DNA of 64,000 bases from Oceanisphaera psychrotolerans (GCF_001870485.1 NZ_MDKE01000005.1:34658-98657), one strand, 5' to 3'; shown: positions 40,948 through 51,114, counted from the stretch's first letter. The notes: generated from the letters alone by a model not told the origin. Made by a program: numbers and translations.

Positions 40948-40966
40948 AATAACGATTATCATTTAA
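40948..40966. promoter_or_regulatory. Fur-box-like sequence
   Basis: Compared with the 19-bp Fur consensus, 14 positions match, including an unbroken GATTATCAT core. It is embedded in A/T-rich DNA between the divergent DUF2061 (33 bases away) and aroG (164 bases away) genes. Position favours control of the DUF2061 gene. Confidence 0.55.
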
Positions 40967-41129
40967 ATATACAGTTGTTGTTTTTTATTCCTTCCATTGG
41001 CATCTCCTATCAAACAAATGCCGTCATCGGGCAATAGGGCGTTTACAGTCGCCCCCGCTCGGGATAGATTGAAAACCAGTCTTTTCGATAAAACGAGCCA
41101 GGGGCTCGGAATTGTAATCAGGGTTGCTC

Positions 41130-42185
41130 ATGCATTTTCAAACCGACGATATCCGTATCAATGAAATCAAAGAACTACTGCCGCCGATAGCGGTGCTGGA
41201 GAAATATCCGGCGACCGATACCGCCTCGGCGACGGTGTTTGAATCGCGCCAGGCCATTCACCGCATTCTGGTCGGCGAGGATGATCGTCTGCTGGTGGTA
41301 ATTGGACCTTGCTCCATTCACGATACCGACGCCGCCATCGAATATGGCAAACAGCTCAAGGCATTGCGCGATCACTATGCGGATCGGTTGGAGATCGTGA
41401 TGCGGGTCTATTTTGAAAAGCCGCGTACCACCGTCGGCTGGAAAGGGCTGATCAACGACCCCTACCTGGATAACAGCTTCCAGATCAACGACGGCCTGCG
41501 TATCGGTCGTAAGCTGCTGCTGGATCTCAACGATCTGGGTCTGCCCACCGCCAGCGAATTTCTCGACATGATCACGCCGCAGTATCTGGCGGATCTGATG
41601 AGCTGGGGCGCGATCGGTGCCCGTACCACCGAATCTCAGGTACATCGGGAGCTGGCTTCCGGTTTGTCCTGCCCGGTCGGGTTCAAGAACGGCACCGACG
41701 GCACCATCAAGGTCGCTGCCGATGCCATCGGTGCGGCCAGTGCCTCGCACCATTTCTTGTCGGTGACCAAGTTCGGCCATTCCGCCATCGTGTCCACCGC
41801 CGGCAACCCGGACTGTCATATCATTCTGCGCGGCGGCAAGGAGCCCAATTACAGCGCCGATCATGTCGCGGCGGTGTGCGCGGGGCTGGAAAAAGCCGGC
41901 TTGCCGCAGAAGCTGATGATCGATTTCAGCCATGCCAACAGCAGCAAGCAGTATCAGCGCCAGCTGGTGGTGGCCGACGATGTCTGCGCCCAGCTGGCTG
42001 CCGGTGAGCAGGCGATCATGGGTGTGATGGTGGAAAGCCACCTGGTGGAAGGCCGTCAGGATCTGGAAGCGGGTGGCGAGCTGACCTACGGTCAGAGCAT
42101 CACCGATGCCTGTATCGGTTGGAAGGATACCGAAGCCTTGCTGGCGCAACTGGCCGACGCGGTTAGCGCCCGCCGCAAGGCTTGA
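41130..42185 (+). CDS. aroG: 3-deoxy-7-phosphoheptulonate synthase (DAHP synthase)
   Basis: Condenses phosphoenolpyruvate and erythrose 4-phosphate to start the shikimate pathway. The ATG at 41130 follows AGGG at normal spacing and gives 352 residues. RINEIKELLPPIAVLEKYPAT, VIGPCSIHD (metal Cys), YFEKPRTTVGWKGLINDP and DFSHANSSKQ are the class I signatures, close to the Phe-sensitive AroG form of E. coli. Feedback type is inferred from similarity. Confidence 0.95.
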   Translation: MHFQTDDIRINEIKELLPPIAVLEKYPATDTASATVFESRQAIHRILVGEDDRLLVVIGPCSIHDTDAAIEYGKQLKALRDHYADRLEIVMRVYFEKPRTTVGWKGLINDPYLDNSFQINDGLRIGRKLLLDLNDLGLPTASEFLDMITPQYLADLMSWGAIGARTTESQVHRELASGLSCPVGFKNGTDGTIKVAADAIGAASASHHFLSVTKFGHSAIVSTAGNPDCHIILRGGKEPNYSADHVAAVCAGLEKAGLPQKLMIDFSHANSSKQYQRQLVVADDVCAQLAAGEQAIMGVMVESHLVEGRQDLEAGGELTYGQSITDACIGWKDTEALLAQLADAVSARRKA

Positions 42186-42205
42186 GCAGCCTGATAAGTC
42201 GTTAT

Positions 42206-42232
42206 AAAAAGGAGCCGAAAGGCTCCTTTTTT
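42206..42232 (+). terminator. aroG terminator
   Basis: AAAAAGGAGCC and GGCTCCTTTTT pair around GAAA. It lies 20 bases past the aroG stop and can work in both directions. Confidence 0.9.
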
Positions 42233-42236
42233 GTTG

Positions 42237-42507
42237 TGGGCATGCTGAGCAGAGCCTGCTTGAAGCGGAAAGAGGCCAAAGGGCCAGCTCCGCCGACTCG
42301 CTGCAAGCACATCCATGTGACGCTCACACATGACATCCCTGTCATGTGATGGTCGGCTGAGCAGATCCCTTTGTCCTCACGCCTTGGCGTCGCCTGTTGG
42401 CAACGGCTACTGGCAACTCGATACCCAAAAAGAGACAACAGAGGCCGCCTCTAGGCTAGGCCTCTCAAATATGAGCAAATTAACGATTTCACACGTACTG
42501 TCGAAAC
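42237..42507. other. Non-coding stretch between two terminators
   Basis: About 270 bases between aroG and lipA without a supported gene. CACATGACA and TGTCATGTG at 42327-42348 form a perfect 9-bp hairpin with a TCCC loop. The long rightward reading frame here runs antisense through lipA and is not credible. Confidence 0.4.
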
Positions 42508-42536
42508 AAAAAAGGAGCCTAACGGCTCCTTTTTTA
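42508..42536 (-). terminator. lipA terminator
   Basis: AAAAAAGGAGCC and GGCTCCTTTTTT pair around TAAC, 18 bases past the lipA stop. It is nearly a copy of the aroG terminator 300 bases away. Confidence 0.88.
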
Positions 42537-42554
42537 AGGCGGAGGGTAGGGCAA

Positions 42555-43520
42555 TTACTTGACTTCCACACCCTGGGCCTGCAGGTCCGCGTGATAGGAC
42601 GAGCGGACGAAGGGGCCGCAGGCGGCGTGGTGGAAGCCGATGCTGTCGGCCACGGCTTTCAGCTCGTCAAACTCGGCGGGCGGCACATAGCGCTTCACCG
42701 GCAGGTGATGGCGGCTTGGCTGCAGATACTGGCCCAGCGTCAGCATGGTGACGTTGTGCTCGCGCAGATCCTTGAGCACGTCCACGATTTCTTCGTTGGT
42801 CTCACCCAGACCCATCATCAGGCCGGACTTGGTGGCCACCTGCGGGTGCATTTCCTTGAACCGGCGCAGCAGCTCCAGCGACCATTTGTAATCGGCACCG
42901 GGGCGGGCAACCCGATACAGGCGCGGGGCGGTTTCCAGATTGTGGTTGAATACGTCCGGCGGCGTGTCCTTGAAGATTTCCAATGCGGTATCCATGCGGC
43001 CGCGGAAGTCCGGAGTCAGGATCTCGATTTTGGTATTCGGGCTCTGCTCGCGAATGGCGCGGATACAATCGACGAAGTGCTGGGCACCGCCGTCGCGCAG
43101 ATCATCCCGGTCTACCGAGGTGATCACCACGTATTTGAGACCCAGCTCCCGGATAGTCTTGGCCAGCTTGGCCGGCTCTTCCGGATCCACCGCCAGCGGG
43201 CGGCCGTGGGCCACGTCGCAGAAGGGGCAACGGCGAGTACAGATGGCGCCGAGGATCATGAAGGTGGCGGTGCCGTGGTTGAAGCATTCGGGCAGGTTGG
43301 GGCAGGACGCCTCCTCACAAACCGAATGCAGCTTGTTCTCGCGCATGATGTTCTTCAGGTTCTGTATGCGCTGATTACTGGGAGGAAGCTTGATCTTCAT
43401 CCACTCCGGCTTGCGCAACACTTCCTCTTCAGCATCCGGCATGTACTTGACCGGGATCAGGGCCATCTTGTCGGCGTCACGCAATTTTACGCCGGGCTCG
43501 ACGCGTACAGGTTTACTCAT
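42555..43520 (-). CDS. lipA: Lipoyl synthase
   Basis: A radical-SAM enzyme inserting two sulfurs into octanoyl groups bound to lipoyl domains. The ATG at 43520 gives 321 residues. The auxiliary cluster motif [12 protein letters not shown] and the radical-[13 protein letters not shown] are complete, and the C-terminal RSSYHAD holds the conserved Ser. The start overlaps the lipB stop as ATGA. Order ybeD-lipB-lipA is as in E. coli. Confidence 0.97.
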   Translation of the reverse strand: MSKPVRVEPGVKLRDADKMALIPVKYMPDAEEEVLRKPEWMKIKLPPSNQRIQNLKNIMRENKLHSVCEEASCPNLPECFNHGTATFMILGAICTRRCPFCDVAHGRPLAVDPEEPAKLAKTIRELGLKYVVITSVDRDDLRDGGAQHFVDCIRAIREQSPNTKIEILTPDFRGRMDTALEIFKDTPPDVFNHNLETAPRLYRVARPGADYKWSLELLRRFKEMHPQVATKSGLMMGLGETNEEIVDVLKDLREHNVTMLTLGQYLQPSRHHLPVKRYVPPAEFDELKAVADSIGFHHAACGPFVRSSYHADLQAQGVEVK

Positions 43521-44173
43521 AATTTCAGTTTCTCTGTGGTGTAGTAGAGATGTTGATAGCCAAGCTGCTCTGCCAGCAAGGGTACCAGTCGGGACTGAGC
43601 TTCTTCCAGGGTCTGGGGTCCACCCAGGGCGCAACACTGCGTCATGGCCATGCCGGCATAACCGCAGGGGTTGATCCGCAGAAAGGGAGTCAGGTCCATG
43701 TTGACGTTAAGCGCCAGCCCATGAAATGAGCAGCCTCGGCGCACCCGCAGCCCCAGTGAGGCAATTTTACTGTCCCCCACATAGACGCCGGGGGCATCGG
43801 GTTTGGCATAGGCTTCTATCTGATAATCGGCGAGCAGGCTGACGATAGCGGTTTCCATGCCGGTGACCAGGTGGCGTACCCCCAGCTGTTTGCGACGCAC
43901 GTCCAGCAGCAGATACAGTACCAGCTGCCCCGGGCCATGATAGGTGACCTGGCCGCCTCTGTCGGTCTGCACCAGCGGGATATCACCGACATTGATGATA
44001 TGCTCGGCCTTGCCGGCCTGACCCTGGGTGAATACCGGCAGGTGTTCGACCAGCCAGAATTCATCGCCGGTATCGGCATCCCGCTGATCGGTAAAGGCCT
44101 GCATGGTATGCCATACGTGCTCGTACGAGGCCTGTCCCCAGTGCCTGACCGTAAGCTTCTCCTGCGGCATCAC
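43517..44173 (-). CDS. lipB: Octanoyl-[ACP]:protein N-octanoyltransferase
   Basis: Transfers octanoate from acyl carrier protein to lipoyl domains, supplying LipA. The 218 residues contain [35 protein letters not shown] with the catalytic Lys, and [13 protein letters not shown] with the catalytic Cys. It ends in a four-base overlap with lipA. Confidence 0.96.
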   Translation of the reverse strand: MMPQEKLTVRHWGQASYEHVWHTMQAFTDQRDADTGDEFWLVEHLPVFTQGQAGKAEHIINVGDIPLVQTDRGGQVTYHGPGQLVLYLLLDVRRKQLGVRHLVTGMETAIVSLLADYQIEAYAKPDAPGVYVGDSKIASLGLRVRRGCSFHGLALNVNMDLTPFLRINPCGYAGMAMTQCCALGGPQTLEEAQSRLVPLLAEQLGYQHLYYTTEKLKL

Positions 44174-44179
44174 TATGTC

Positions 44180-44443
44180 CTAGAGTACGTACTTGACCAG
44201 ATCCAGCTCACCCAGCTTTTGATACAGCAATTCAACCTGCTCTTTGCTGTGCACCGTGACCTGCACGCTGACGGCGTGATAAGTGCCTTTGCTGCTGGGA
44301 CGGACCTGAGGACTGTAATCACCGGGGACATGCTGTTGCAGCACTTCCACCACCAAGTCGGGCAGGCGCTCATCGGCCAGGCCCAGTATCTTGAACGGGA
44401 AACGACAGGGAAAGTCGAGTAACTCATCAAATTTGGTATTCAT
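44180..44443 (-). CDS. ybeD: YbeD family (DUF493) protein
   Basis: An 87-residue cytosolic protein of the DUF493 family with an ACT-like fold. MNTKFDELLDFPCRFPFKIL and SSKGTYHAVSVQVTVHSKEQ are conserved. Role is unknown; it regularly lies between dacA and lipB. It ends six bases before lipB starts. Confidence 0.93.
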   Translation of the reverse strand: MNTKFDELLDFPCRFPFKILGLADERLPDLVVEVLQQHVPGDYSPQVRPSSKGTYHAVSVQVTVHSKEQVELLYQKLGELDLVKYVL

Positions 44444-44563
44444 GGCAACCTTTACAACGTGCGGTATTCGGGGCTGATGGACATTGTTCCATAACCTGAT
44501 TCACATTTTTATCATAAAACCGCCGGTTTCGAAACCGACAAGTGACGGAGGCGCGACGGCCAT

Positions 44564-44594
44564 GAAAAAGCCGGGAGCGTTTATTCTCCCGGCT
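44564..44594 (-). terminator. dacA terminator
   Basis: AGCCGGGAG at 44569-44577 pairs with CTCCCGGCT at 44586-44594. On the minus strand a run of five T follows. It lies 26 bases past the dacA stop and separates dacA from ybeD-lipBA. A 14-base palindrome, CGGTTTCGAAACCG, is nearby at 44524-44537. Confidence 0.88.
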
Positions 44595-44619
44595 GCTGGC
44601 TGAGTATCACCGGGCTCGG

Positions 44620-45792
44620 TCAGTTAAACATTCCCTGGATCAGCAGCTTGATATAGTCGATCAGGCGGCTGAACAGCCCACCCTGTTCAATGTCTTCCAG
44701 CGCCACCAGCGGTATGGTCATGACATCCTTGTCGGCCAGCTTGAGGTGCAGGGTGCCCACTTGCTCCCCTTTGGCCAGCGGGGCCTTCAATGCCTTGTCG
44801 AGGGTAAAGTCGGCCTGCAGGCTTTGAGCCTGGCCGCGGGGAATGGTGACCGCGACAGTCTTTTCCACGCCAAGGGCGACGGTGTCTTTGTCACCCATCC
44901 AGATCCGCTGATCCATCAGCTTGCTGCCCGCCTGATAAGGAGTCACGGTCTGATAGAAGCGGAAGCCGTAGGTCAGCAGTTTCTTGCTCTCGGAAGCGCG
45001 CATCCGTTCGTTGGACGCCCCCATCACCACGGCAATCAGGCGCATGTCTTCCTTGGTGGCGGAAGACACCAGGTTGTAACCCACGGCTTCCACGTGGCCG
45101 GTCTTGATGCCGTCTACATTCAGCGACTGGTCCCACAGCAGCGAGTTGCGGTTGTGCTGGGTAATGCCGTTATAGTTAAAGGATTTTTCGGAATAGATTT
45201 TATATTCTTCCGGCACATCGCGGATCAGCGCCTGGCCCAGCAGCGCCATGTCGTAGGCGGTGGTGTACATGTCTTCGCTGTGCAGGCCGTGCGGGGTCAC
45301 GAAGTGGCTGTCGTTCATGCCCAGACGAGCCGCCCAGGCATTCATCAGGTCGGCGAAGGAGTTGACGCTGCCGGCCAGGTGTTCGGCCACGGCCACGGTG
45401 GCATCGTTGCCGGACTGAATGATGATGCCCTTGTTCAGCTGCTCGATGCTGACCTGCTTGCCGACTTCCAGAAACATCACCGAGGAGCCGGGGAAGTTCT
45501 GGGCCCAGGCCGCCTCGCTCACGGTGACCATGTCTTCCCGCTTGACCTTACCTTCCTGCAGGGCCTGACCCAGAATGTAGGAGGTCATCATCTTGGTCAG
45601 GCTTGCCGGCGGCAGTTTTTCGTCGGCCTGGTGAGAAACCAGTACCTGGCCACTGGCATAATCCATCAATACATAGGATTTGGCGGCGATGGCCGGGGCC
45701 TCGGGGATCATGGGAGCCTGGGTCTGCGCCTGACCGGAAAAGGATACAAAGGCGGCGAGCAATAAGGGGGAGAGAGTTGTAACCATTCGCAT
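44620..45792 (-). CDS. dacA: D-alanyl-D-alanine carboxypeptidase (PBP5 type)
   Basis: A periplasmic penicillin-binding protein trimming the terminal D-Ala from peptidoglycan. From ATG 45792 (390 residues) a signal peptide ends near QAQTQA. The active-site motifs are PASLTKMM (SxxK), SGND (SxN) and DGIKTGH (KTG). The PBP5 C-terminal beta domain ends in an amphipathic helix, RLIDYIKLLIQGMFN, that anchors to the inner membrane. Upstream in-frame codons overlap rlpA and are not used. Confidence 0.95.
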   Translation of the reverse strand: MRMVTTLSPLLLAAFVSFSGQAQTQAPMIPEAPAIAAKSYVLMDYASGQVLVSHQADEKLPPASLTKMMTSYILGQALQEGKVKREDMVTVSEAAWAQNFPGSSVMFLEVGKQVSIEQLNKGIIIQSGNDATVAVAEHLAGSVNSFADLMNAWAARLGMNDSHFVTPHGLHSEDMYTTAYDMALLGQALIRDVPEEYKIYSEKSFNYNGITQHNRNSLLWDQSLNVDGIKTGHVEAVGYNLVSSATKEDMRLIAVVMGASNERMRASESKKLLTYGFRFYQTVTPYQAGSKLMDQRIWMGDKDTVALGVEKTVAVTIPRGQAQSLQADFTLDKALKAPLAKGEQVGTLHLKLADKDVMTIPLVALEDIEQGGLFSRLIDYIKLLIQGMFN

Positions 45793-45857
45793 AACGTCTG
45801 TTGGATCCCTGTATAAATAGGCAATAGCTGCCGGTGCAAGATGAAAAATAAAACCGA

Positions 45858-46684
45858 TTAGTTCAGAAAATACGCCTGAGCATAGCCTTCGGCAAGCAGT
45901 CGGGTCAGGGTATCTTGTGTTTTGTTGGCCGGAATGGGTCCCATCTGCAGACGGTACCATTCCGACTGGCGCTCAACCCGGGCGGGGAAACCATACTCTT
46001 TGCTCAGGCGGGCAGCAAGTTCCTTGGCCTTGTCGGCGGAACGGGTGGCCAGCAGCTGGATATGCCGGCCATCGGCCACCTGGGCCAGACGACGTTCATT
46101 GCCGCTGGGGGCCACCTTGATCAGCTCTACCCTGACCGGTGCCGTACCGGTATTGAGCATGCCCAGTTTGTAGGCGGCGGCATAGGACAGGTCGATCACC
46201 CGACCGTCGTGGAAGGGGCCGCGATCATTGACCCGCACTATTACCTGCTTGCCGTTTTCCTTGTTGGTGACGCGTACAAAGGAAGGCAGCGGCAGGTTCT
46301 TGTGGGCGGCGGTCATGGTGTACATGTCATATACCTCGCCGTTGGAGGTATGGTAACCATGAAACTTGGCGCCGTACCAGGAGGCCATGCCCTCGTCCTG
46401 GTAGTTTTCCACCTCCTGCCATACCTCGTAATCCTGGCCCCAGACATTGTAATTCTTGTTGCCCTGGCGGGTATAGGGCTCATAACGAGGTACCGCGTCC
46501 TTGACGTGATCCAGATTAGGAGCCTTTCCGGGCGGCTTGTCCTGGCGCAGGCTGTAGCGGCCACCGGCGGTTTCCCGATCGTAGGCATCGTCCTGATTCT
46601 TGCCCTGGCCTGCTCGGGGGCAGAGCTGCAGGCGGCGAGCCCGAGCAGGGCCAGCGGCAAAACGGATTTAGAGAGACTGTTCAT
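45858..46684 (-). CDS. rlpA: Septal-ring lytic transglycosylase RlpA, one frameshift
   Basis: A lipoprotein transglycosylase acting on peptide-free glycan strands at the septum. The N-terminus from ATG 46684 has the lipobox LLGLAAC (Cys at residue 19). The frame is then lost: after ACSSAPEQ the sequence reads on in another frame. Adding one G near 46610 gives QGKNQDDAYDRETAGGRYSL and joins the double-psi barrel (GMASWYGAKFHG, VRVNDRGPFHDGRVIDLS) and a C-terminal SPOR domain, total about 275 residues. The single-base loss matches errors elsewhere in the window. Confidence 0.88.
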
Positions 46685-47639
46685 GGGCCTGCTTGAGCTG
46701 TTCACTGAGTTGATAGACCGCCATGGCGTACAGAGGGCTGCGATTATAACGGGTAATCACGTAAAAGTTATGTCGTACCACCCAATATTCCGGGCCTTCA
46801 ACCCCGTCCAGACGGATCAGTTTGACCGGGGTATCCGCATCCAGTTCCTGCTCCACCAACACGCCGGCGGTGGCCAGCTCGGCCCAGCTGTGACTCAGCT
46901 CCAGTGCCGGGCTCAGCAAGGCGTCGGCGGCGACGGTATCGGTCACCCGGGCCGGGTAGGCGACATCGTCCCCCAGTTGCCATTTATGCTGATGAAAATA
47001 GTTGGCGACGCTGCCGATGGCATCCACCGGCTGGAACAGGTTGCGCTCGTCGTTACCGTCGAAGTCGATGGCATAGTGGCGGTAGCTGGAGGAAATGAAC
47101 TGACCCATGCCCATGGCACCGGCGTAGGAGCCTTTCTGCTCATCCAGCGACCAGCCCTGTTCTTTGGCCAGTTGCAGGTAATTGGCGAACTCCGAACGGA
47201 AGAACTCGCCCCGGGGGGGATAATGAAAACCCAGGGTGTACAGCGCATCCAGCACCTTGTGGCTGCCCATGTGGGCGCCGTAGAAGGTTTCGACCCCGAT
47301 GATGGCGGTGATGATTTGTGCCGGCACCTGCAGTTCCTGCTCGGCCCGGGCCAGCAATTCGGCGTGTTGCTGCCAGAACGCCAGACCCTGCTGCAGCCGC
47401 TTGTCGGTCAGAAAGATGGACCGGTACTGATGCCAGGGCTTGGCCTCTGCCGGCCGCGTCATGGCATCGATAATCGACAGCTGATAAGTGGCTTGCGCCA
47501 TGGCATCGTTCAGCTCGGCGACGGGCAGTTCGAACTTTCCGGCCAGCTCGTCGAGCCATTGCTGTTGCTCCGGATCAAGCTCCGCGGCCGTTACCGAGGT
47601 GGTCAACAGCAAGGCGGCAGAAAGAAGAGCTAGACGCAT
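46668..47639 (-). CDS. mltB: Membrane-bound lytic murein transglycosylase B
   Basis: Cleaves peptidoglycan glycan strands. The 323 residues start with a signal peptide (MRLALLSAALLLTTSVTAA) and show no lipobox Cys, so this form is probably soluble rather than membrane-bound. The catalytic Glu is in IIGVETFYGAHMG; SYAGAMGMGQFISSSYRHYA is the conserved substrate groove. It overlaps rlpA by 17 bases. Confidence 0.94.
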   Translation of the reverse strand: MRLALLSAALLLTTSVTAAELDPEQQQWLDELAGKFELPVAELNDAMAQATYQLSIIDAMTRPAEAKPWHQYRSIFLTDKRLQQGLAFWQQHAELLARAEQELQVPAQIITAIIGVETFYGAHMGSHKVLDALYTLGFHYPPRGEFFRSEFANYLQLAKEQGWSLDEQKGSYAGAMGMGQFISSSYRHYAIDFDGNDERNLFQPVDAIGSVANYFHQHKWQLGDDVAYPARVTDTVAADALLSPALELSHSWAELATAGVLVEQELDADTPVKLIRLDGVEGPEYWVVRHNFYVITRYNRSPLYAMAVYQLSEQLKQAHEQSL

Positions 47640-47651
47640 TCGGTAATCCTT

Positions 47652-48756
47652 TTATTTGGCCAACAGGCGCTTATGAGTATGCACGGACATCAGGATGCCA
47701 AATCCGGCCATCAGTGTCACCATGGAGGTCCCCCCATAACTGATTAACGGCAGCGGTACTCCCACCACCGGCAACAGGCCGCTGACCATGCCGATGTTGA
47801 CGAACACATACACGAAAAAGGTCAGGGTCAGGGCGCCGCCGAGCAGGCGGGGAAAGGCGCCCTGGGCCTGCATCGAGATATAAAGGCCACGGCCGATGAT
47901 AAAGAGATAGAGCAGCATCAGCAGGCAGACGCCAACCAGGCCGAACTCCTCGCTCAGTACCGCAAAAATAAAGTCGGTATGGCGTTCGGGCAAAAACTCC
48001 AGTTGAGACTGGGTGCCCTGCAGCCAGCCCTTGCCCCAGAGCCGCCCGAGCCGATGGCGATCTTGGACTGGATGATATGATAACCGGCGCGAGGGGATCG
48101 CTTTCCGGATTGATCAGAGTCAGAACCCGTCGTTTCTGATAGTCGTGCATCAGAAAAAACCACAATGCCGGCAAAAAGGCGGCGATGGCGACGACGGCGG
48201 CCAGGATCAGTCGCCAGGACATGCCGGCCAGAAAAATGACGAAGAAACCGGAGGCTGCCACCAGCAGAGAAGTGCCCAGATCCGGTTGTTTGGCGATCAG
48301 CAGGGTGGGGAACAGCACCAGCCCCAGCGCGATAAACACATGCAGCAGGCTGGGCGGCAGCGGATAGCGGCTGATATAGGCGGCTATCGTCATCGGCATC
48401 ACCAGCTTCATAATTTCCGAAGGCTGGAAACGGAAAGAACCCAGCTCCAGCCAGCGCTGGGCGCCCTTGCCGATATCCCCCACCAGCAGTACCAGCATCA
48501 GCAGTATCACCCCCAGAATAAACACCGGTGGCGCCCAGCGGCTGTAAAAGCCGGGAGGCAACTGCGCCAGTACCATCATCACCACCAGCGACAGCCCGAT
48601 GCGCGTGCCCTGGCGAGTCAGGGAGTCCAGGCTTTCGCCGGAGGCGGAATAGAGAATGGCCAGGCTGGCACCGAGCAGGATCAGCAGGGCCAGCAGCAGG
48701 GGCCAGTCCAGATGCAGAATTTCCCATAACGAGCGACGACGCTTATGTTTATTCAT
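47652..48756 (-). CDS. rodA: Rod shape-determining protein RodA, two frameshifts
   Basis: A SEDS-family peptidoglycan glycosyltransferase that elongates the rod with PBP2. Ten or so helices start at [20 protein letters not shown]. The frame breaks after NPESDPL; adding one G near 48090 gives [17 protein letters not shown], and another near 48043 gives [20 protein letters not shown], then [17 protein letters not shown] and the [11 protein letters not shown] motif. The restored protein is about 368 residues. Two losses within 50 bases of an essential gene argue for sequence error. It overlaps mrdA by eight bases. Confidence 0.92.
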
Positions 48757-50641
48757 TATCCTGTTTCTCGCCTTCTGTGTTCTGGAGTGGCTCGGGGATC
48801 ATGTAGAGATCGAGCAGGGCCCGGGCGACGGGGGCGGCGTAGGAGCTGCCACCACCGGCGTTTTCCAGCACCACCGAGACCACGACTTCCGGCTTATCGA
48901 AGGGGGCAAAAGCCACGAACAGGGCATTGTCGCGCAGGTGCTCCTTGGTGTTGGCGTGATCATACTGCTGATTTTCGGCCAGGCTGAACACCTGGGCGGT
49001 ACCGGACTTGCCGCCGGCCTTGTAGGGGGTATCGGCAAAGGCCCGGCGAGCGGTGCCTTCCCGGCCGTTAATCACCCGATACATGCCGGCGAGGCCGACG
49101 TTCCAGAAGCTGTCCTGTTTCAGCTTGATGGGTTCGCCCTTGCTGACCGGCATGGCAATCATGCCATCGGGCCCGGCAATGCCGTGCAGCAGTCGGGGAT
49201 GAATGGTTTCGCCATGATCCGTCATGATGGCGGTCGCCCGGGCCAATTGCAGTGGGGTGGCGGTCCAGTAGCCCTGGCCGATGCCGACCGAAATGGTGTC
49301 TCCCTGATACCAGGGCTGTTTGTGGCGCGCCTGCTTCCAGTCGCGGGAGGGCATGGTGCCGCTGGCTTCTTCGTGCAGATCGACCCCGGAAAACTGGCCA
49401 AACCCGAAGCGGGTCATGTAGTCGTTCAGATTATCTATGCCCACCCGGTAGGCGAGATCATAGAAAAAGGTATCGGCGGAGATTTCGATGGCCCGGTAAA
49501 CATCCATCCAGCCGTGGCCCCAGCGGCGCCAGTCGCGAAATTTGCGGCTGGTATTGGGGATCTGGAAAAAGGGGCCACCGAAGAAGCGGGTGTTGGGGGT
49601 AATGGCGCCTTCGTTCAGACCCATCACTGCCAACAGCGGCTTGACGGTAGAGGCCGGCGCATAGATGCCCTGGCTGGCCCGGTTGATCAGCGGGCGATCC
49701 GGGTTGTGCAGCAGATCCCGGTATTCCGGGCCGCTGATACCGTGCACGAACAGGTTGGGATCGTAGCTGGGGCTCGATACCAGCGACAGTATCTTGCCGT
49801 CTTTCGGGGTCATGATTACGGCCGCCCCCCGGCGACCGGCCATCAGTTGCTGTGCCTGCTGCTGCAGAGCCACGTCCACGTTGAGGTAGATGTCACTGCC
49901 CGGTATCGGGGGCTGATACTTGAGGGTGCGGATCACCCGGCCGCGGTTGTTGACTTCGACTTCCTGGTAACCGGCCTGGCCGTGGAGCAGATCCTCGTAA
50001 TAACGCTCCACTCCCAGCTTGCCGATGTCCCGGGTGGCGGCATAATTGGGCAGCTTGTTGTCTTCCCGCAGCCGTGCCACGTCCTTGTCGTTGATGCGCG
50101 CCACATAGCCGATCACATGGGTGAAGGTGTCCCGGTAGGGATAAAAGCGCTTGAGGTAGGCCTCGATGGAGGCACCCGGATACTGGTGCTGATTGACGCT
50201 GAACAGCGCAACCTGCTCTTCGCTCAGGCGGTTGACCAGTACCACGGGGTTAAAGCGGCGCTGGCGGCGCACGTCGGCCAGAAAGCGGGCTTTGATTTCG
50301 GGATCGAGATCGAGCAGCGCTATCAGCTCGTCGACGGTGGCGTCAAGATCTTCGGATTGCTCGGGCGTGATCTCCAGGCTGTAGATGGGGCGGTTTTCCG
50401 CCAGCAGCACGCCGTTGCGATCGTAGATCAGGCCTCGGGTCGGGGCGATGGGCACCACCTTGATGCGGTTATCGTTGGAGCGGGTCTGATAAATCTGGTG
50501 CTGGTTGATCTGCAGGTGATACAGATTGGCGAACAATATCCCCATCAGCAGCACGATGCCCATAAACGCAATCACCGCCCGGCGCCAGTACAGGGATGAT
50601 TCGGCGCCGTGATCGCGCATCTTTACCCGACCTTTTGCCAT
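48749..50641 (-). CDS. mrdA: Peptidoglycan transpeptidase PBP2
   Basis: The elongation-specific class B penicillin-binding protein, partner of RodA. The 630 residues begin with a membrane anchor near residues 20-42. The dimerisation/pedestal domain includes PTRGLIYDRNG. The transpeptidase motifs are ASTVKPL (SxxK), SADTF (SxN type) and GKSGTAQ (KSG). It starts two bases after the end of rlmH. Confidence 0.96.
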   Translation of the reverse strand: MAKGRVKMRDHGAESSLYWRRAVIAFMGIVLLMGILFANLYHLQINQHQIYQTRSNDNRIKVVPIAPTRGLIYDRNGVLLAENRPIYSLEITPEQSEDLDATVDELIALLDLDPEIKARFLADVRRQRRFNPVVLVNRLSEEQVALFSVNQHQYPGASIEAYLKRFYPYRDTFTHVIGYVARINDKDVARLREDNKLPNYAATRDIGKLGVERYYEDLLHGQAGYQEVEVNNRGRVIRTLKYQPPIPGSDIYLNVDVALQQQAQQLMAGRRGAAVIMTPKDGKILSLVSSPSYDPNLFVHGISGPEYRDLLHNPDRPLINRASQGIYAPASTVKPLLAVMGLNEGAITPNTRFFGGPFFQIPNTSRKFRDWRRWGHGWMDVYRAIEISADTFFYDLAYRVGIDNLNDYMTRFGFGQFSGVDLHEEASGTMPSRDWKQARHKQPWYQGDTISVGIGQGYWTATPLQLARATAIMTDHGETIHPRLLHGIAGPDGMIAMPVSKGEPIKLKQDSFWNVGLAGMYRVINGREGTARRAFADTPYKAGGKSGTAQVFSLAENQQYDHANTKEHLRDNALFVAFAPFDKPEVVVSVVLENAGGGSSYAAPVARALLDLYMIPEPLQNTEGEKQDNE

Positions 50642-50643
50642 GC

Positions 50644-51114
50644 TTACTCTCGGTGATAGGGATGGTTGTTATTGATGCTCCAGGCCCGGTACAGGCTTTC
50701 GGCAGCGACCACGCGCACCAGCGGATGGGGCAGGGTCAGTGGCGACAGCGACCAGGACTGCTCGGCAGCAGCCTTGCAGGCGGGTGACAGCCCTTCGGGG
50801 CCGCCGATCAGGATGGCTACATCCCGACCGTCGAGCTGCCAGCGGGTGAGTTCGCCGGCCAGTTGCTCGGTGGTCCAGGGACGGCCCGGAATATCGAGGG
50901 TGACGATACGCGCCGATTTGGACACGGCCGCCAGCATCTGCTCGCCTTCGCGTTGCAGAATACGGTCGATATCGGCATTCTTGCCCCGTTTACCGGCGGC
51001 AATCTCGACCAGTTCGAGTGGCAGATCCCGGGGGAAGCGTCGTTGATATTCCTGAAAACCGGCGGTTACCCAGGCCGGCATCTTGGTGCCGACCGCCACC
51101 AGTTGCAATTTCAT
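50644..51114 (-). CDS. rlmH: 23S rRNA (pseudouridine-1915-N3) methyltransferase
   Basis: A SPOUT methyltransferase acting on pseudouridine 1915 of 23S rRNA. The ATG at 51114 gives 156 residues, as in E. coli. [16 protein letters not shown] opens the protein; [12 protein letters not shown] and the knot-forming [20 protein letters not shown] are diagnostic. Its ATG shares one base with the rsfS stop. Confidence 0.96.
   Translation of the reverse strand: MKLQLVAVGTKMPAWVTAGFQEYQRRFPRDLPLELVEIAAGKRGKNADIDRILQREGEQMLAAVSKSARIVTLDIPGRPWTTEQLAGELTRWQLDGRDVAILIGGPEGLSPACKAAAEQSWSLSPLTLPHPLVRVVAAESLYRAWSINNNHPYHRE

Noticed and set aside
42330..43544. Rightward 404-codon frame starting in the aroG-lipA gap
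   Set aside because: Most of it is antisense to lipA, and the gap part shows no ribosome site or domain.
46600..46620. Programmed frameshift in rlpA (and rodA, bolA)
   Set aside because: No slippery heptamer or downstream structure is seen. The same single-G loss affects unrelated genes, so error is simpler.
45915..47633. Rightward 572-codon open frame
   Set aside because: Antisense to rlpA and mltB; a codon-bias shadow.
48656..50599. Rightward 647-codon open frame
   Set aside because: Antisense to mrdA and rodA, with no recognisable domains.
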